Below, one piece after another: positions 1-11,300 of a DNA stretch of 64,000 nucleotides (the first letter of the stretch is position 1; each line of letters begins with the position of its first letter). A program made the position numbers and the translations under genes. The DNA lies in NCBI GenBank assembly GCA_015039365.1, contig WION01000186.1, positions 43,282-107,281 of the forward strand. Reading direction: 5' to 3'. This stretch comes from Amanita rubescens. Its lineage: Eukaryota; Basidiomycota; Agaricomycetes; Agaricales; Amanitaceae. The notes under the pieces were generated by a model. The model did no database searches. It was not told the DNA's origin and was given only the letters and a program-made list of their open reading frames with translations.

Positions 1-999
1 CGTTACCTCCACCATCGGTGTCTGAGGCCGTCAGAAATCTAAACTCTTTCATGTCTGCCACCGGGGAGCTCTTGACAATTTTCATCAACGCCCACGCAAA
101 ACGAGCATAGAGAGCTTCATGGGACAATGTGTTTTTGTGATCGAATTGAACGTTGTGATATAGTTGGGCACTTTGATTGGTGGGTTGGAGGAAATGAACA
201 ACGAGTTGACCAAGTTTTGGCACGATAACAAATCCCGCCTGGTCAAATAGGCCCAGGTATAAGTCCCACCGAAGAGCGAAGAGGTTGCTGGGGCTGTCGG
301 TGAGCGAACGTTGGTTACCACTTAGGTAGACGTGCATCATATTCTGAACCAGCTGATAAGACGACGGATTAGCGACAAACCTACGTCGAACACAAGCATT
401 TTGCGTACCCATTTCAGGTTAACCCTGGGAACGACATGGGAAGTAGTAAGGCAATCCTGCGATTCCGATATGAGACACCGGGTGAATCGGGTTTTGACTT
501 TTTCGCTTATTGCAGTCCAATTTGAAGGCCAAATGCTAGTCGTTTGATTGGGGAGCTCGCTCTTCCAGGCCGGGGGGAATTGTGCGTGCGGAAATTTCCA
601 GCAAGGAAAATCACAGCATATAGGGTATAGCGCATCGGATTTTTGGGAATTAATATGGTAGTAATATATCCCGGGGGGTATAATTGAATCCAGGCCAACA
701 TTTATGCGTCCATGGGCATGGTGATCACGAGAGGTGGAGAGATAGCCATCCTCGTTACAGGCCAGTATCCGACATGCGGTGATTGCGGTTCCATAGTGAA
801 TACCAAAGGTAGGAGGATGAGGACACCAGTCAAGAGCGGGAAGGTTTAGAAAAACAAGATTATTGGCTGGATGCCAAAACTGAACCCAAGTTGGATTGGA
901 TAGGGGTTCATGCGGAGCTACGTGTATCTGTGGTCGTTGTCGAATAGCCATTCCTGCTGCTGCATCAGGAGCTGGCAATTAACTGGTAGACGGCTCCAT
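1..999 (-). pseudogene. HNH-nuclease-domain family gene, broken and cut by the left edge
   Basis: On the minus strand a coding frame runs from an ATG at 999 off the left edge. It reads through blocks such as NLPALDW, FGIHYGTAITACRI, DGYLSTSRD and WPSNWTAISEKVKTRFTRCLISESQDCLTTSHVVP, the last resembling the start of an HNH endonuclease core (cysteine pair followed by a TSHVVP/AHLVP-like segment). I recognise this as a family multiplied in mushroom genomes, function unproven. Two lesions are visible. Codon 7 is TAA (979-981) where CAA would continue the frame; the next in-frame ATG is at 951. At a run of four T (399-402) the frame shifts by minus one, after which the homologous frame continues as LVQNMMHVYLSG and DSPSNLFALRWDLYLGLFDQ. 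It is probably a pseudogene, unless the lesions are sequence errors. Confidence 0.6.
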
Positions 1000-1556
1000 G
1001 GTAGGACGGGTCTTAGGTCAATTCAAACTCCGACTTATCGCGCTAGCCTGAAAGGTCCCCGCAACCTATTCCTGCAACCTTTAGGTTGAGGGTCTTACGA
1101 GGCTGAGACTGTCATATGTATTGCATGTATCATGTATGTGACTTGTTGGGCAAGTGTGTCATATATCAAATGATCCAGCCTCCAGGTAAGATGTCTTCAT
1201 GCTCGAACTCTGCAGGAACATTCTCATCTTACATATAAGTTTATAACAACAAGTTCAGGACAACATATGTCACCGGGTGAGAAAGAAGTTTTGATTGGGT
1301 TGCCTGGCTGAAGTTGGACAAACAATGGATATTCGCAATTCCAATCCATCAGGAAAACATGCTTTACCCTTTTGCGAATTTTGTGAATTTTGCAGCTTTT
1401 GAGTACTTTTGCAAAAAATTTTGTGCAGTTCTGCACAATTTAGCCTATTCTAGACACCTGAAAAAGGACACAAAAGGATAGGGGGGCATGACTTTTTCTG
1501 GCTTTTTCTGCTTTTGCAGACTTTTTCCAATTTTTATGGTCATAAAATGAGGCAAA
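1000..1556. other. AT-rich spacer, no gene seen
   Basis: No reading frame with protein-like composition is visible. The stretch 1370-1560 is simple-sequence-like (repeated TTTTGCA / TTTTTC words) and leads into the decamer array. Confidence 0.4.
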
Positions 1557-1560
1557 AGTG

Positions 1561-1717
1561 GAAAAAGGTGGAAAAAGGTGGAAAAAGGTGGAAAAAGGTG
1601 GAAAAAGGTGGAAAAAGGTGGAAAAAGGTGGAAAAAGGTGGAAAAAGGTGGAAAAAGGTGGAAAAAGGTGGAAAAAGGTGGAAAAAGGTGGAAAAAGGTG
1701 GAAAAAGGTGGAAAAAG
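1561..1717. repeat. 10-bp tandem repeat, (GAAAAAGGTG)n, about 15.7 copies
   Basis: Fifteen perfect copies of GAAAAAGGTG follow each other from 1561 to 1710 with a partial sixteenth, preceded by the near-copy GCAAAAGTG. Every plus-strand base except the T of each unit is a purine, so the strand is strongly purine-biased. All frames through it are open (lysine/glycine-rich on plus, phenylalanine/proline-rich on minus), which makes several long but spurious reading frames. Confidence 0.95.
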
Positions 1718-2370
1718 CCATGTTGCAAAAGGATGCAAAATGAACTGCACCTTTTCCTGATGTCTTGATATGGCATACCCCATGATGACAACAATGGAGT
1801 ATTATTGTGATTAATGCAATTTGCATTAATCCCCTATCAATGCCCTGGGATGGATAGTGAAGCCAGACCTTCCTAGATGGCATTGTGCACATGGGTGGAC
1901 CAGGGTAGACCAACCTCTACAAAGCGAGATAGTAACTCTCATGTTGCCAGATCACAATAAAGCACCTATGCCAAGTTTGCCAGAAGTTGATTCTCAACAT
2001 AAAACTCAATTCCTCTCTTCATTCTCTTCAATCTTGTGTGACTGTTCTTTTCTGAGCCTAGTATCACATCATATTCACATGTGCACTGCCCCATTATGTC
2101 TATGACACTATAAATCTCAAGACTGCCAGTGGGGACATATAAGCAATAGAATTCAAATTACAACACCAATAATGTCTACATCAGAGAGAAAATTTGAGAC
2201 AGATGCATAGGCAGCCAAGGGAACACATATGAGAAAGTTGATCTATGTGCAGATAAATATGATCTCAATGCAGAGGTGGTGCAGCTAATAAATCACCTGG
2301 ATACCATGCCATGTGTTTCAGCCTGCCATAAATTGTTCATAAGTAGTCCATGACTAGGCAAAGTACATAC
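1718..2370. other. AT-rich spacer, nothing recognised
   Basis: No convincing gene is seen. Short palindromic words occur (for example ATGCAATTTGCATTAAT near 1814), but no repeat family or splice-consistent reading frame was found. Confidence 0.3.
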
Positions 2371-3000
2371 CATCAATATGAGTTGGCACCTGCCTATGGA
2401 GTAATGTGACAAAATCATGATGACCAGAGTGCATAAAGTTAGGAGTAATGTCAGTCTTCAGCTTCTGGACATAGCCTTTTTGCTTGTATTGATCCAAGGC
2501 CTCTGTGACTGATGGCAGAAATGGTTTATTGATCCAAAAGGATAGCTTGGCAATGATAACAATTGCTTGAAAGTTTAAGCATAAATACAGTAAATGAAAG
2601 AAATAATTTACAAACTAAGATCTGGCAATCAGTTATCTTATTCTGCAATGGCATCAGTTGTTTGCTACACACTGGAAAAGAAACAAATAAAAACCTTGAT
2701 GTTCCTTTCCTTGTCTCTAAACATGAACTTGCTGGCTGCAAAGTCCCTTTGCTTGTCTCCAAACATGGAGCAAAGTTCACCCTAGTAGTTATCAGATAGA
2801 GTAAAGCATCCAATGTATCATCAGACCTACAGGCTAGCATGCAAGCCAATATCAACATCAAAATCTCATGAACCAGCAAGGCTACTCACCTGGAAATCGA
2901 GGAAAGTGATATAAGTGAGACTAATGATCACATGAGGTGGCAGTGGGCCAGCTGGAATCTTACAATCTGTGATGATAATAATGTAAAAGGAAGGCATGTT
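2371..3000 (-). pseudogene. Decayed multi-exon gene, probably a transposase-type remnant
   Basis: Minus-strand pieces look like exons with normal fungal splice sites. One (about 2990-2891) reads DCKIPAGPLPPHVIISLTYI and ends at a GTGAGT donor. A piece near 2835-2780 reads SDDTLDALLYLITTRVNFAP. A third (2526-2371) reads PFLPSVTEALDQYKQKGYVQ and LLHRQVPTHID and ends at GTATGT. The IPAGPLPP..V motif resembles a segment of large Plavaka-type transposon proteins of mushroom genomes; this rests on memory of the family and is weak. Downstream frames contain stops, so it looks like debris rather than a live gene. Confidence 0.35.
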
Positions 3001-3059
3001 GGAAAAGATATGGCAACATGCTCACTTTCTATAATGATATATTGAACATCAGTGAATTG

Positions 3060-5608
3060 AAGAATGTACTAAGATCAGAAAATTTGCAATGTCACTCACA
3101 AGCTGTTGGTCAAAGGAAAAGAAGTCATGAGACTGCCTGTCACAAAATATACTATGTCATTCACTCCCTGTCAGTCACAGGAAAAAATGTGATGAGACTG
3201 CCTTGGAGAGAATATACAATGTCACTCACTTGCTATTGGTCACAGGATTGAAAGAGCTTTTCACAAAATGTGCAACATCACTTACCAGCTGTTGGCCATA
3301 GATGAGACTGCCTTTCTCAAAATGTCCAATGTCACTTACTTCCTGTTGGCCATATTGATGAGACTGTCTTTCATAAAATGTGCAATGTCACTCACAGACT
3401 GTTGATCATAAGAAAAAATGTGATGAGACTGCCTTTCACAAAATGTGCAATGTCACTCACTTGCTGTTGGTCATAGGATAAAATGTGATGAGACTGCCCA
3501 TCACAAAATGTGCAATGTCACTAACTCGCTGTTGGTTATAGGAAAAGATGCAATGAGATTGGCTTTCACAAATTGTGATAATGTCACCTACAGACTATTG
3601 GTCATAGAAAAAGATGTGATGAGACTGTTTTTCACAAAATGTGAAATGTTACTCACTTCCTGTTGATCAGTTCAATATGGTGCTGAGATTGCCTTCAATA
3701 AAATGTGCAATGCCACTCACAAGCTATTGGTCATGGAATAAATGTGATGAGACTTCCTTCCTTTCACACAATGTGCAATGTCACTCACAGACTGTTGGTC
3801 ATAGGAAATGCTGTTTACAAAATGTGTAATGTCACTCACAGACTGTTGGTCACAGGAAAAGAGCCAATTCACAAAATGTGCAATGTCACTCACAAGCTGT
3901 TGGTCATAAGAAAAGATCTGATGACACCACCATTCACAAAATGTGGAATACAGTCACTCACTCCCTGTTGATGATAGGAAAAGATGTGATGAGACTGCTG
4001 TTCACAAAATGCACAATGTCATTCACTTCCTGTTGGTCATTCAAGGAAAAGATGTGATGAGATTGCCTTTCACAAAAAGTGCAATGTCACTCACAGACTG
4101 TTGGTCATAGAAAAAGAATGTGATGAGACTGCCTTTCACACAATGTTCAATGTCACTCACTTGCTGTTGGTCATAGGGAAAGATCTGATGAGGCTGCCTT
4201 TCACAGAATGTGTACTGTCACTCACTTGCTGTTGGTCATAGGAAAAGATGTTTGGACTTTTATTATTATTACAAATCACACAACATCAGTGACTCACTTG
4301 CTGGTTGTCATAGGAAAAAATGTGATGAGACTGCCTTTCACAAAATATGCAATGTCCCTCACATACTGTTGGTAAAACATGTAATGAGACTGCCTTTCAC
4401 AAAATGTGCAATGTCACTCACTTGCTGTTGGTCATTGGAAAAGATGTGATGAGATTGCCTTTCACAAAATGTGCAATGTCACTCACTTGCTGTTGGTCAT
4501 AGGAAATGATGTGATGAGACTGCCATTTATAAAATGTGCAATGTTACTCACTTGCTGTTGGTCATTGGGGAAGATGTGATGAGCCTTCCACAAAATGAAC
4601 ACCACTCACAGACTGTTGGTTATAGAAAAGGTGTGATGAGATTGCCTTTTACAAATTGTGCAATGTCACTCACAAGCTGTTGGTCATAGGAAAAGATGTG
4701 ATGAGGCTGCCTTTCATCAAATGTCACTCACTTCCTGCTAAAGATGTGATAACTTGACTGCCTTTCACAAAACATCACTCACTTGCTGTTGGTCATAGGA
4801 AAAGATACAATGAGACTGCATTTACAACAAGATGTCCATTGAATGCCACTGTGTCACTCACTTGCTGTTGGTCATAGGAAAAGATGTGACAAGACTGGGG
4901 CCTTCCACAAAATGTCTAATATCACTTACTTCCTGTTGGTTGTAGGATAAAATGTGATGAGACTGCAATTAACAAAATGTCTATGTGACTCACACGCTGG
5001 AGTCAGTCATAGGAAAAGATATGATGAGACTGCTTTTCACGGAATGTGCAATGTCACTCACAAACTGTTGATTATAGGAAAAGATATGATGATGAGAATG
5101 TCTTTAACAAATGTCCAATGGTCACCATGTCACTCACAAACTGTTCCATGGTTAGAGGAAAAATGTGATGAGGCTGCCTTTCACAAAATGTCCAATATCC
5201 AAGTCACTCACAAGCTGTTGGTCATAGAAAAAAATGTGATGAGACTGCCTTTTACAAAATGTCCAATGTCACTCACTCGCTGTTAATCATAGGAAAAGAT
5301 GTAATGAGGCTGCCTTTCACACAGTATATGTAGTATAATGTCACTCACAAGCTATTTGTCATAGGAAAAAATGTGATATTATGTCACTATGTCACTCACT
5401 CGCTATTGGTCAAAGGAAAAGATGTGATGAGATTGCCAAGTTTTCACAAAATATCCAATCATTTTACTCACTTGCTGCCATTGGTCATGGGGAAAGACAT
5501 GATGAGGCAGCCTTTCACAAAATGTGCAATGTCACTCACTTCCTGTTGGTTATAGTACAGGGAAAGTACTGCCTTTCACATAATATGTAATGTCACTCAC
5601 TCTCTGTT
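3060..5608. repeat. ~66-bp satellite array, left part (about 38 units)
   Basis: Imperfect tandem units of about 66-67 bp repeat the words CTTTCACAAAATGTGCAATG, TCACTCAC, TGCTGTTGGTCATAGG and AAAAGATGTGATGAGACTGC. Units differ by substitutions and small indels, so reading frames restart constantly and no long ORF survives. The same array resumes at 14098 after the retrotransposon; originally it was one block of more than 50 units. Confidence 0.9.
5604..5608. repeat. Target-site duplication CTGTT (left copy)
   Basis: CTGTT abuts the left LTR, which starts TGTTATG at 5609. The same five bases follow the right LTR at 14098-14102, in the matching position of a satellite unit (CTGTTGGTCAT). Confidence 0.9.
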
Positions 5609-6032
5609 TGTTATGTTTGTTCGTTCACTGATAAGTCAAGCCTATCAGGTACCGTAGGTTCCTCAAGGGAATTCCGGCACTTAAGAACGTTCAATGAAAT
5701 AGGAGTGTTATCGGATAAGTCCTCAAGGGAGCTTAGACGATAACGAGACAGATTTTGACTGTTAAAACTAGACTGAGGTCTAGTCGTATATTTGCGTGAT
5801 TTATATAGTACAGAGTACATACGCAAATATGGTAAGTATATATGCATGTGATAATGAAAACGGTTGCATGTGATAATGAAACGGTTAACATGTGAAAAAC
5901 GAACATACATGTGATAAAGGTAATTGGCATATGATAAACGATGAATGTTCCGGAAGGAACGCATATGCAAATAACGGCATAGGAGGGATGATAAGGTAAG
6001 AAAAAGACAGGCCATGACGTACGTTTGTAACA
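5609..6032 (-). repeat. LTR (downstream, 3' LTR of the element)
   Basis: The 424-bp repeat begins TGTTATGTTT and ends TTTGTAACA on the plus strand, and looks identical to 13674-14097. A TATATAAA box on the minus strand lies at 5800-5807. An open frame inside the LTR translates the same in both copies and is not considered a gene. Confidence 0.95.
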
Positions 6033-6035
6033 TAG

Positions 6036-6045
6036 CCCTTCTCCT
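6036..6045 (-). other. Polypurine tract
   Basis: The minus strand reads AGGAGAAGGG followed by CTA and then the TG of the 3' LTR. This is the expected place and composition for the plus-strand primer of reverse transcription. Confidence 0.7.
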
Positions 6046-6089
6046 ACATACGAAGTCCAATATTCACCGAATATTGAAATAATTTGTGA

Positions 6090-8300
6090 CTACGTGTCAC
6101 GGTTGTGTTCGGCATCGCTGTCGTAGGTGTAAGAGTCTTCATTTCCTTGCCAGGGATGACGACGGCGGCGGCGGTTATCAGTAAGTCGTTCTTGAAGAGT
6201 CGATCGCTCTTCTCGTGTATTCGAGGCGGTCATAGTGGCGATATGTCGTGTTGATTGTCCTCGTGTGGATTGGCCTCGACGGTTTCCAAGGTTTCGTCGT
6301 GATGGTGGAGGTCCAGTAGTAGTAGTAGTGAAACGGTTACCTGGAGGACGAGTATTTGTTCCTCGTTGTCTTCTTTCAATAAGTGGGGAAGGTTCGCCTT
6401 GTTCAAGTTGGGCGGAATCGATAGTAGTAGCGGGTGAGGCGGTAGAAATTCGTCTTTCAGGGATTTGTTCAAACGGTGTGGGCAGCGACGATTGTGTCAT
6501 AGCGTCTGGATAAGTGGGAGGCGGGGTTTCCTCATGCATCGGTCCTCGGCGTATTTCTCGTCGTTGATGGTGCTCGGTAGTGTGATGTGGGGCTCCGCAC
6601 ATGTAACAGCCTTGAGTTCCAGGGATATCTTCTCCTTCGAAGGCTAGGTTATTTGGTTCGAACGACACCAATCGTTCGGCTGAGGGATCAGGTCCGTGCA
6701 GGTGAAAGATAGTGCGACGTGTCGGATTTTCAAGGATAGGGACATCGCGTCCTTCAATCGTATGTCCTGTTTGAAGTGCGATGACGGCGGCGTCTTGGTA
6801 TTCGTTATTGGTATTAGGTCTGTTAGGGCTACGATCGTGCCTCCATACGAGATTATTAATCGTCGTTTGTAGTTGTCGTAGTATAGTTACATCCCAACCA
6901 TCAGGGGTCATCATTGGGTTGAGACGGTCGCTAAGGGTTCGAATACGTTCGAACGTAGCATTGACGGGAGTGCGGGGAAATACAGGGCGTCCGTGCATCC
7001 AGGCCATGCCAGTGTCTAAAGCGGGTTGTCGTGTTGGTTGGATGAAATGGTGACGATGTCCGGCGGTGGTAAGACGGGTTGCTTCTTCGAGGTATACGTC
7101 TCCTCGTAAGTCACAAAACCAATGAATATTGTTCCAGATCATCAGGGTGATCCAGCGGTTGCGTTGCGGTTCTCGGAACCGGCGGGTAAGATTAATGATG
7201 ACGTTAACGAGGGCCATCAGATCAGGGCGAACATATCTATTCAAGATGAACAGATAGTTGTTGGCAAAGGTCCAGGATGTGAATAACGTCCAGATTCGGT
7301 AAAAGGCTCGTCGAATTATTGGATCCACGAAGGAGGGGATGGCGTAATGCGTCAGGATGACGTTTATAGCGGGAATGTCAGGTGCGGGCACATTAAAGTT
7401 GTCGTCATTGACAGAGGCGTGCTGGAAGTAGAACCTAGGAATAGGTCCTTCGGCAGGGAGTCTAGGTACTGGACTCATGGATCGAGCGTGAGTTTCCCTC
7501 ATTAAATCCAATGGGGTGTAAAGGGGCCTTGGCGATGGAGTGTCTTCTGGGAAGACAATAGGGATTGAAATGGGATTGACGAGTCTTTCATTGATCTCAT
7601 CATCGATAGCAGCATTGGCGGTGATGGTATCGATTTCGGCGGCAACAGCGTTAGCGGCGGCAGAGATGGCAGCGGTGGTTGCGGCATTGGTGGCAGCGAT
7701 GGTTCTTGCCCTTTCGAGGTAGTCGTTGACGAGTTCTTCATCAATAGGAGGAACTCCCAGGGTAAAGGCGGTGGTATTGAACATGAGTAGTCCTTCTCGC
7801 ATGATCCGGATATCCTCAGAGGTGGTGTCGGGACGTGGTCCGCGTGCGTAGGTGATAACCATTTGGTCTCTGGTGGCGAATACTTGAGCCACCATTTCCT
7901 GCATTTCGGGTGGCACAGGGGTATCAGGGAGAATAGCGTTCCCCATATCTGTGACGTTTCGCATTAGTTCTTCTATCGTAGAAGCGTTTGATGGTGGGAA
8001 GGTATAGGATGAGTCAGAAGATGAAGAATCTTCTTCTCGTGGCATGAATTCCTCGTCAGAAGGAATTATAGGGAACCATTCTGTACCGATGGATGTGTAA
8101 TGTAACATACAGATGGGAGGAGGAATTGGCAATGGTGCGGGTGATTCCTCTCTAGAAGGGGTCGGAGGGACGGTTTCCTCGACGACTGTTGAAGCGGCTG
8201 GAGTAGCAGCGGCGGATAGGTTATCAATGGGGGAGGACATGGTTTCAAGAGCGGCGTTTTCGTGGTTTACGAATAGTGGGGGTAGTTGCTGTGATTCCAT
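6090..8300 (-). CDS. Third ORF of the retrotransposon (736 aa), function unknown
   Basis: An ATG at 8300 opens a 736-aa frame that overlaps the last 56 nt of pol in another frame and ends just before the polypurine tract. This is the position of env in retroviruses, but I see no signal peptide or membrane segment. The N-terminus is acidic/Ser/Pro-rich. A Thr/Ala-rich stretch lies near residues 200-230. The middle (about 290-430) is hydrophobic-aromatic and globular-looking. Near residue 585 is a knuckle-like CYMCGAPHHTTEHH (C-X2-C-X3-H). The tail is Arg-rich, then acidic. A nucleic-acid-binding or Gag-like role is an inference from the knuckle and basic tail. The frame is undamaged over 2.2 kb, which suggests it matters to the element. 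Confidence 0.8.
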   Translation of the reverse strand: MESQQLPPLFVNHENAALETMSSPIDNLSAAATPAASTVVEETVPPTPSREESPAPLPIPPPICMLHYTSIGTEWFPIIPSDEEFMPREEDSSSSDSSYTFPPSNASTIEELMRNVTDMGNAILPDTPVPPEMQEMVAQVFATRDQMVITYARGPRPDTTSEDIRIMREGLLMFNTTAFTLGVPPIDEELVNDYLERARTIAATNAATTAAISAAANAVAAEIDTITANAAIDDEINERLVNPISIPIVFPEDTPSPRPLYTPLDLMRETHARSMSPVPRLPAEGPIPRFYFQHASVNDDNFNVPAPDIPAINVILTHYAIPSFVDPIIRRAFYRIWTLFTSWTFANNYLFILNRYVRPDLMALVNVIINLTRRFREPQRNRWITLMIWNNIHWFCDLRGDVYLEEATRLTTAGHRHHFIQPTRQPALDTGMAWMHGRPVFPRTPVNATFERIRTLSDRLNPMMTPDGWDVTILRQLQTTINNLVWRHDRSPNRPNTNNEYQDAAVIALQTGHTIEGRDVPILENPTRRTIFHLHGPDPSAERLVSFEPNNLAFEGEDIPGTQGCYMCGAPHHTTEHHQRREIRRGPMHEETPPPTYPDAMTQSSLPTPFEQIPERRISTASPATTIDSAQLEQGEPSPLIERRQRGTNTRPPGNRFTTTTTGPPPSRRNLGNRRGQSTRGQSTRHIATMTASNTREERSTLQERLTDNRRRRRHPWQGNEDSYTYDSDAEHNRDT

Positions 8301-11300
8301 GTTGTTCCTTATATTCGTTTAAGGTCTCTTCGGAGTGTTCTAAGTTTTCCTCGGTTTCCCATGAATTGTCAGATGTCGGATAACCTTTCCATTTGACTAA
8401 AAATTGCCATTGGTTTCCTTTTCTTCGGTGCGAGACAATCGTCTCGATTTCGTATTCTTCTTTGTTATCTATAAGGTCTGGGGTTGGTCTGGTAAAGTTT
8501 GGACCATGTGTTTCGTTTTCATGATAAGGGGTAAGGAGTGAAACATGAAAAACGGGGTGAATCTTCCATCTTGGGGGAAGTTCAAGTTTAGCGGTGACAG
8601 GTCCTAAGATCTTTTCGATCTTGAACGGTCCTTCTCGTCTAGGCGAGAATTTTCTTATTTGTCCAGTTTTCAGGTTTCGTGAGTCTAGCCATACCAAGTC
8701 TCCTTCTTTAAATGCGGGAGATTTCCCTTTGACACGTTGAGTCATTAGCTGTCTAGCTAATTCGTGTGCGGCGAGAGCTTCGTCTCGTATTTGTGTTAAG
8801 ACCTTGAAGCGGTCTTCAGCGGCGGGTACGTTGATTCGCGGGAATGCTGTGGGGATAGCCACAGGCTCTATTCCAAACATGATTTCAAACGGCGTCATCT
8901 TGGTAGATTGATGTATTCGTTGATTGTGCGCGAATTCTGCTAATGGCAGATGATCTTTCCATTGTTTTGGATGATCAACGCAGTATAACCGGAGGTAGGT
9001 TTCTAGCTCTTGATTGAGTCGTTCCGATTCTCCGTCAGTTTGCGGGTGAAAGGCGGTCGACTTTCTATGGTTAATTCCGAAGATCTTGCAGATTTCTTCG
9101 AAAACTTTAGAGGTAAATTGTGGTCCTCTATCGGAAATGAGGGTTGTTGGTAACCCGTATCGTTTATAAACATCGTTAATATAAGAGTTGGCGGTATCCA
9201 TAGCGGTAAAAGATTTTTTGCATGGTATGAATATTACGCCCTTTGTTAAGCCTTGATCGACCACGGTCAAAACAGAATCAAAACCGTCGATAATTGGCAG
9301 ATCTGTGATGAAGTCCATTGAAACTTGTTCAAATGGGCGTGTGGCGTGGGATTTAATAGGCATCAAACCCGGTGTGATCGGATGTGTATTAACCTTCATT
9401 TGTTGACATAAGGCACAGCCTTCGACCCATTTAGATACGGTCGTTGTCATTCCAGGCCAATAATAGTCGCGGCGGATAAGCTCTAGTGTCTTTAATCGTC
9501 CAGGGTGACCCATAACTACGGGGTCGTGATGTGACTTGATTATTTCATTTCGTAATTCTTCGTTTTGAGGAACATAAACGCGTCCTTGATAACGAATGAT
9601 GTTGTTATCGTTCTTCCAGTCATTAAACTTTGATCGGAGGGGTAGTTTTCCGTGTTTGAGACCGTCGATTACAACTTTAGCGAATTTGTCTTGTGGCAAT
9701 AATTCAGTGATTTTATCTGCCCAAGATACATTGATTGCGGCGATAACCATGTCATCAGTGATCATGGTTTGTGGGATTTCTTTTGCTTTTGCCTCTTCTT
9801 CGTTAATATGGTCAGGGCGTCTCGATAAAGCGTCTGCCTGAATAAGTTTTGATCCAGGGACGTGTTCCAACTTGATATCAAACTCTGTGATTTCTTGCCA
9901 CCAGCGTGACTGTCTGGCGGTCATCTTTTGTGGATGTTTGTAATATGATAAATTCTTATGATCACAGTGGATCATAATCGTGTGTGGGCTTCCTTTTAGA
10001 AGGTGTCTCCAGGTTTCAAACGCTTTCTTTATTGCTAATAACTCGCGATCGTATACTTGATATCTTTGTTCGGTATCGCTTAACCGATGACTGATAAATC
10101 CGCATGGGTGCAGTTCTCCATCAGATCCCCGTTGTTTCAGGACGGCTCCTACCGCCCAGTTTGATGCATCGGTCTCTAATAAAAACGGTTTCGTCGGATC
10201 TGGCATTACTAGAACCGGTTCTTCTAGGAATTTCTCCTTTAACGTGTCAAATGCTTTTTGACATTCTGCATCCCATCGGAAGGGAACTGTTTTCTTTGTA
10301 AGTTCCGTGAGCGGAGCTACTATTTCGGCGTAATTTCCTATAAATTTCCTGTAAAAGTTCGCGAACCCTAGAAATGACCGTATTTGTTTAACAGTTTTCG
10401 GTTCGGGCCATTTGCTGATTCCAGCGAGTTTTACGGGGTCCATCATGATCTTTCCTTCTTTGACGATCATCCCAAGGAATTCGACTTCCTTGGCGACGAA
10501 TTTACATTTTTCCAGTTTCAGGAACAGATCGTTTTCTTTCAGCCGTTGCAAGACTTGCTTAGTGCGCTCCCTCGTTTCTTCCTCGTTCGCTCCATATATC
10601 AACATATCGTCAATATAGACGACTAGCCATCCTTCGGCTATCATGTCACGGAAGTATTCGTTCATCATCGTTTGAAATGTTGACGGTGAATTGCATAATC
10701 CAAAGAGCATTACAGTAGGCTCGAAGAGACCACGGTTTGTCGTGAACGCGGCTTTCCATTCGTCGCCTTTCTTTATTCGCACATTATTGTAACCCCATCG
10801 GAGGTCTAACTTGGAGAAGTATTTTGCTTTTCTTAGTTTTAATAATAAGTCGGATACTAAAGGAAGGGGATAGGCATTTCGTTTCGTCCAGCTATTGATG
10901 TATCGGTAATCTTGGCAAGGTCTCAACTCTCCTTTTTCTTTCTTTGCAACGTAAAAGAAAGGAGACGCTTGCGGAGATTGTGATGGTCGAATGTAGCCTT
11001 TTTTGAGCTGTTCGTCGACCCATTTATTCATTAGCTGTTCTTCGTGGATTGATAACGGGTAGTTCTTCGCCACTTTAGGTTTAAACCCTTCTTTTAGATC
11101 TATTGCATGATCCCATTGTCGTGAAATGGGAAATCGTTCTGATGTCTGTTTATCAAAAACTTTTCTCCATTTGTCATATTCAGGGGGTAATTCTACTTTC
11201 GTAGATTTATCTTCGTGTTCATGTGCGAGCGCTTGAGACGCTGATGTTTTCGCTTGGATCCAAAGGTGATCAGTCTCGAGATCTTCGTCCTCTTCTGCGT

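Noticed and set aside
1440..1913. Long overlapping reading frames on both strands with Lys/Gly or Phe/Pro repeats
   Set aside because: They are produced by the 10-bp array, whose units contain no stop in any frame.
3018..5590. Many short frames repeating MCNVTHSLLVIGKDVMRLPF-like sequence
   Set aside because: They are translations of the ~66-bp satellite; units differ by indels and frames never join.
5611..6060. Open frame of about 140 codons in each LTR
   Set aside because: It lies wholly inside the LTR, crosses the TATA box and has no protein-like composition.
6090..8300. Retroviral-type envelope gene
   Set aside because: Position fits, but there is no signal peptide, transmembrane helix or glycoprotein-like cysteine pattern.
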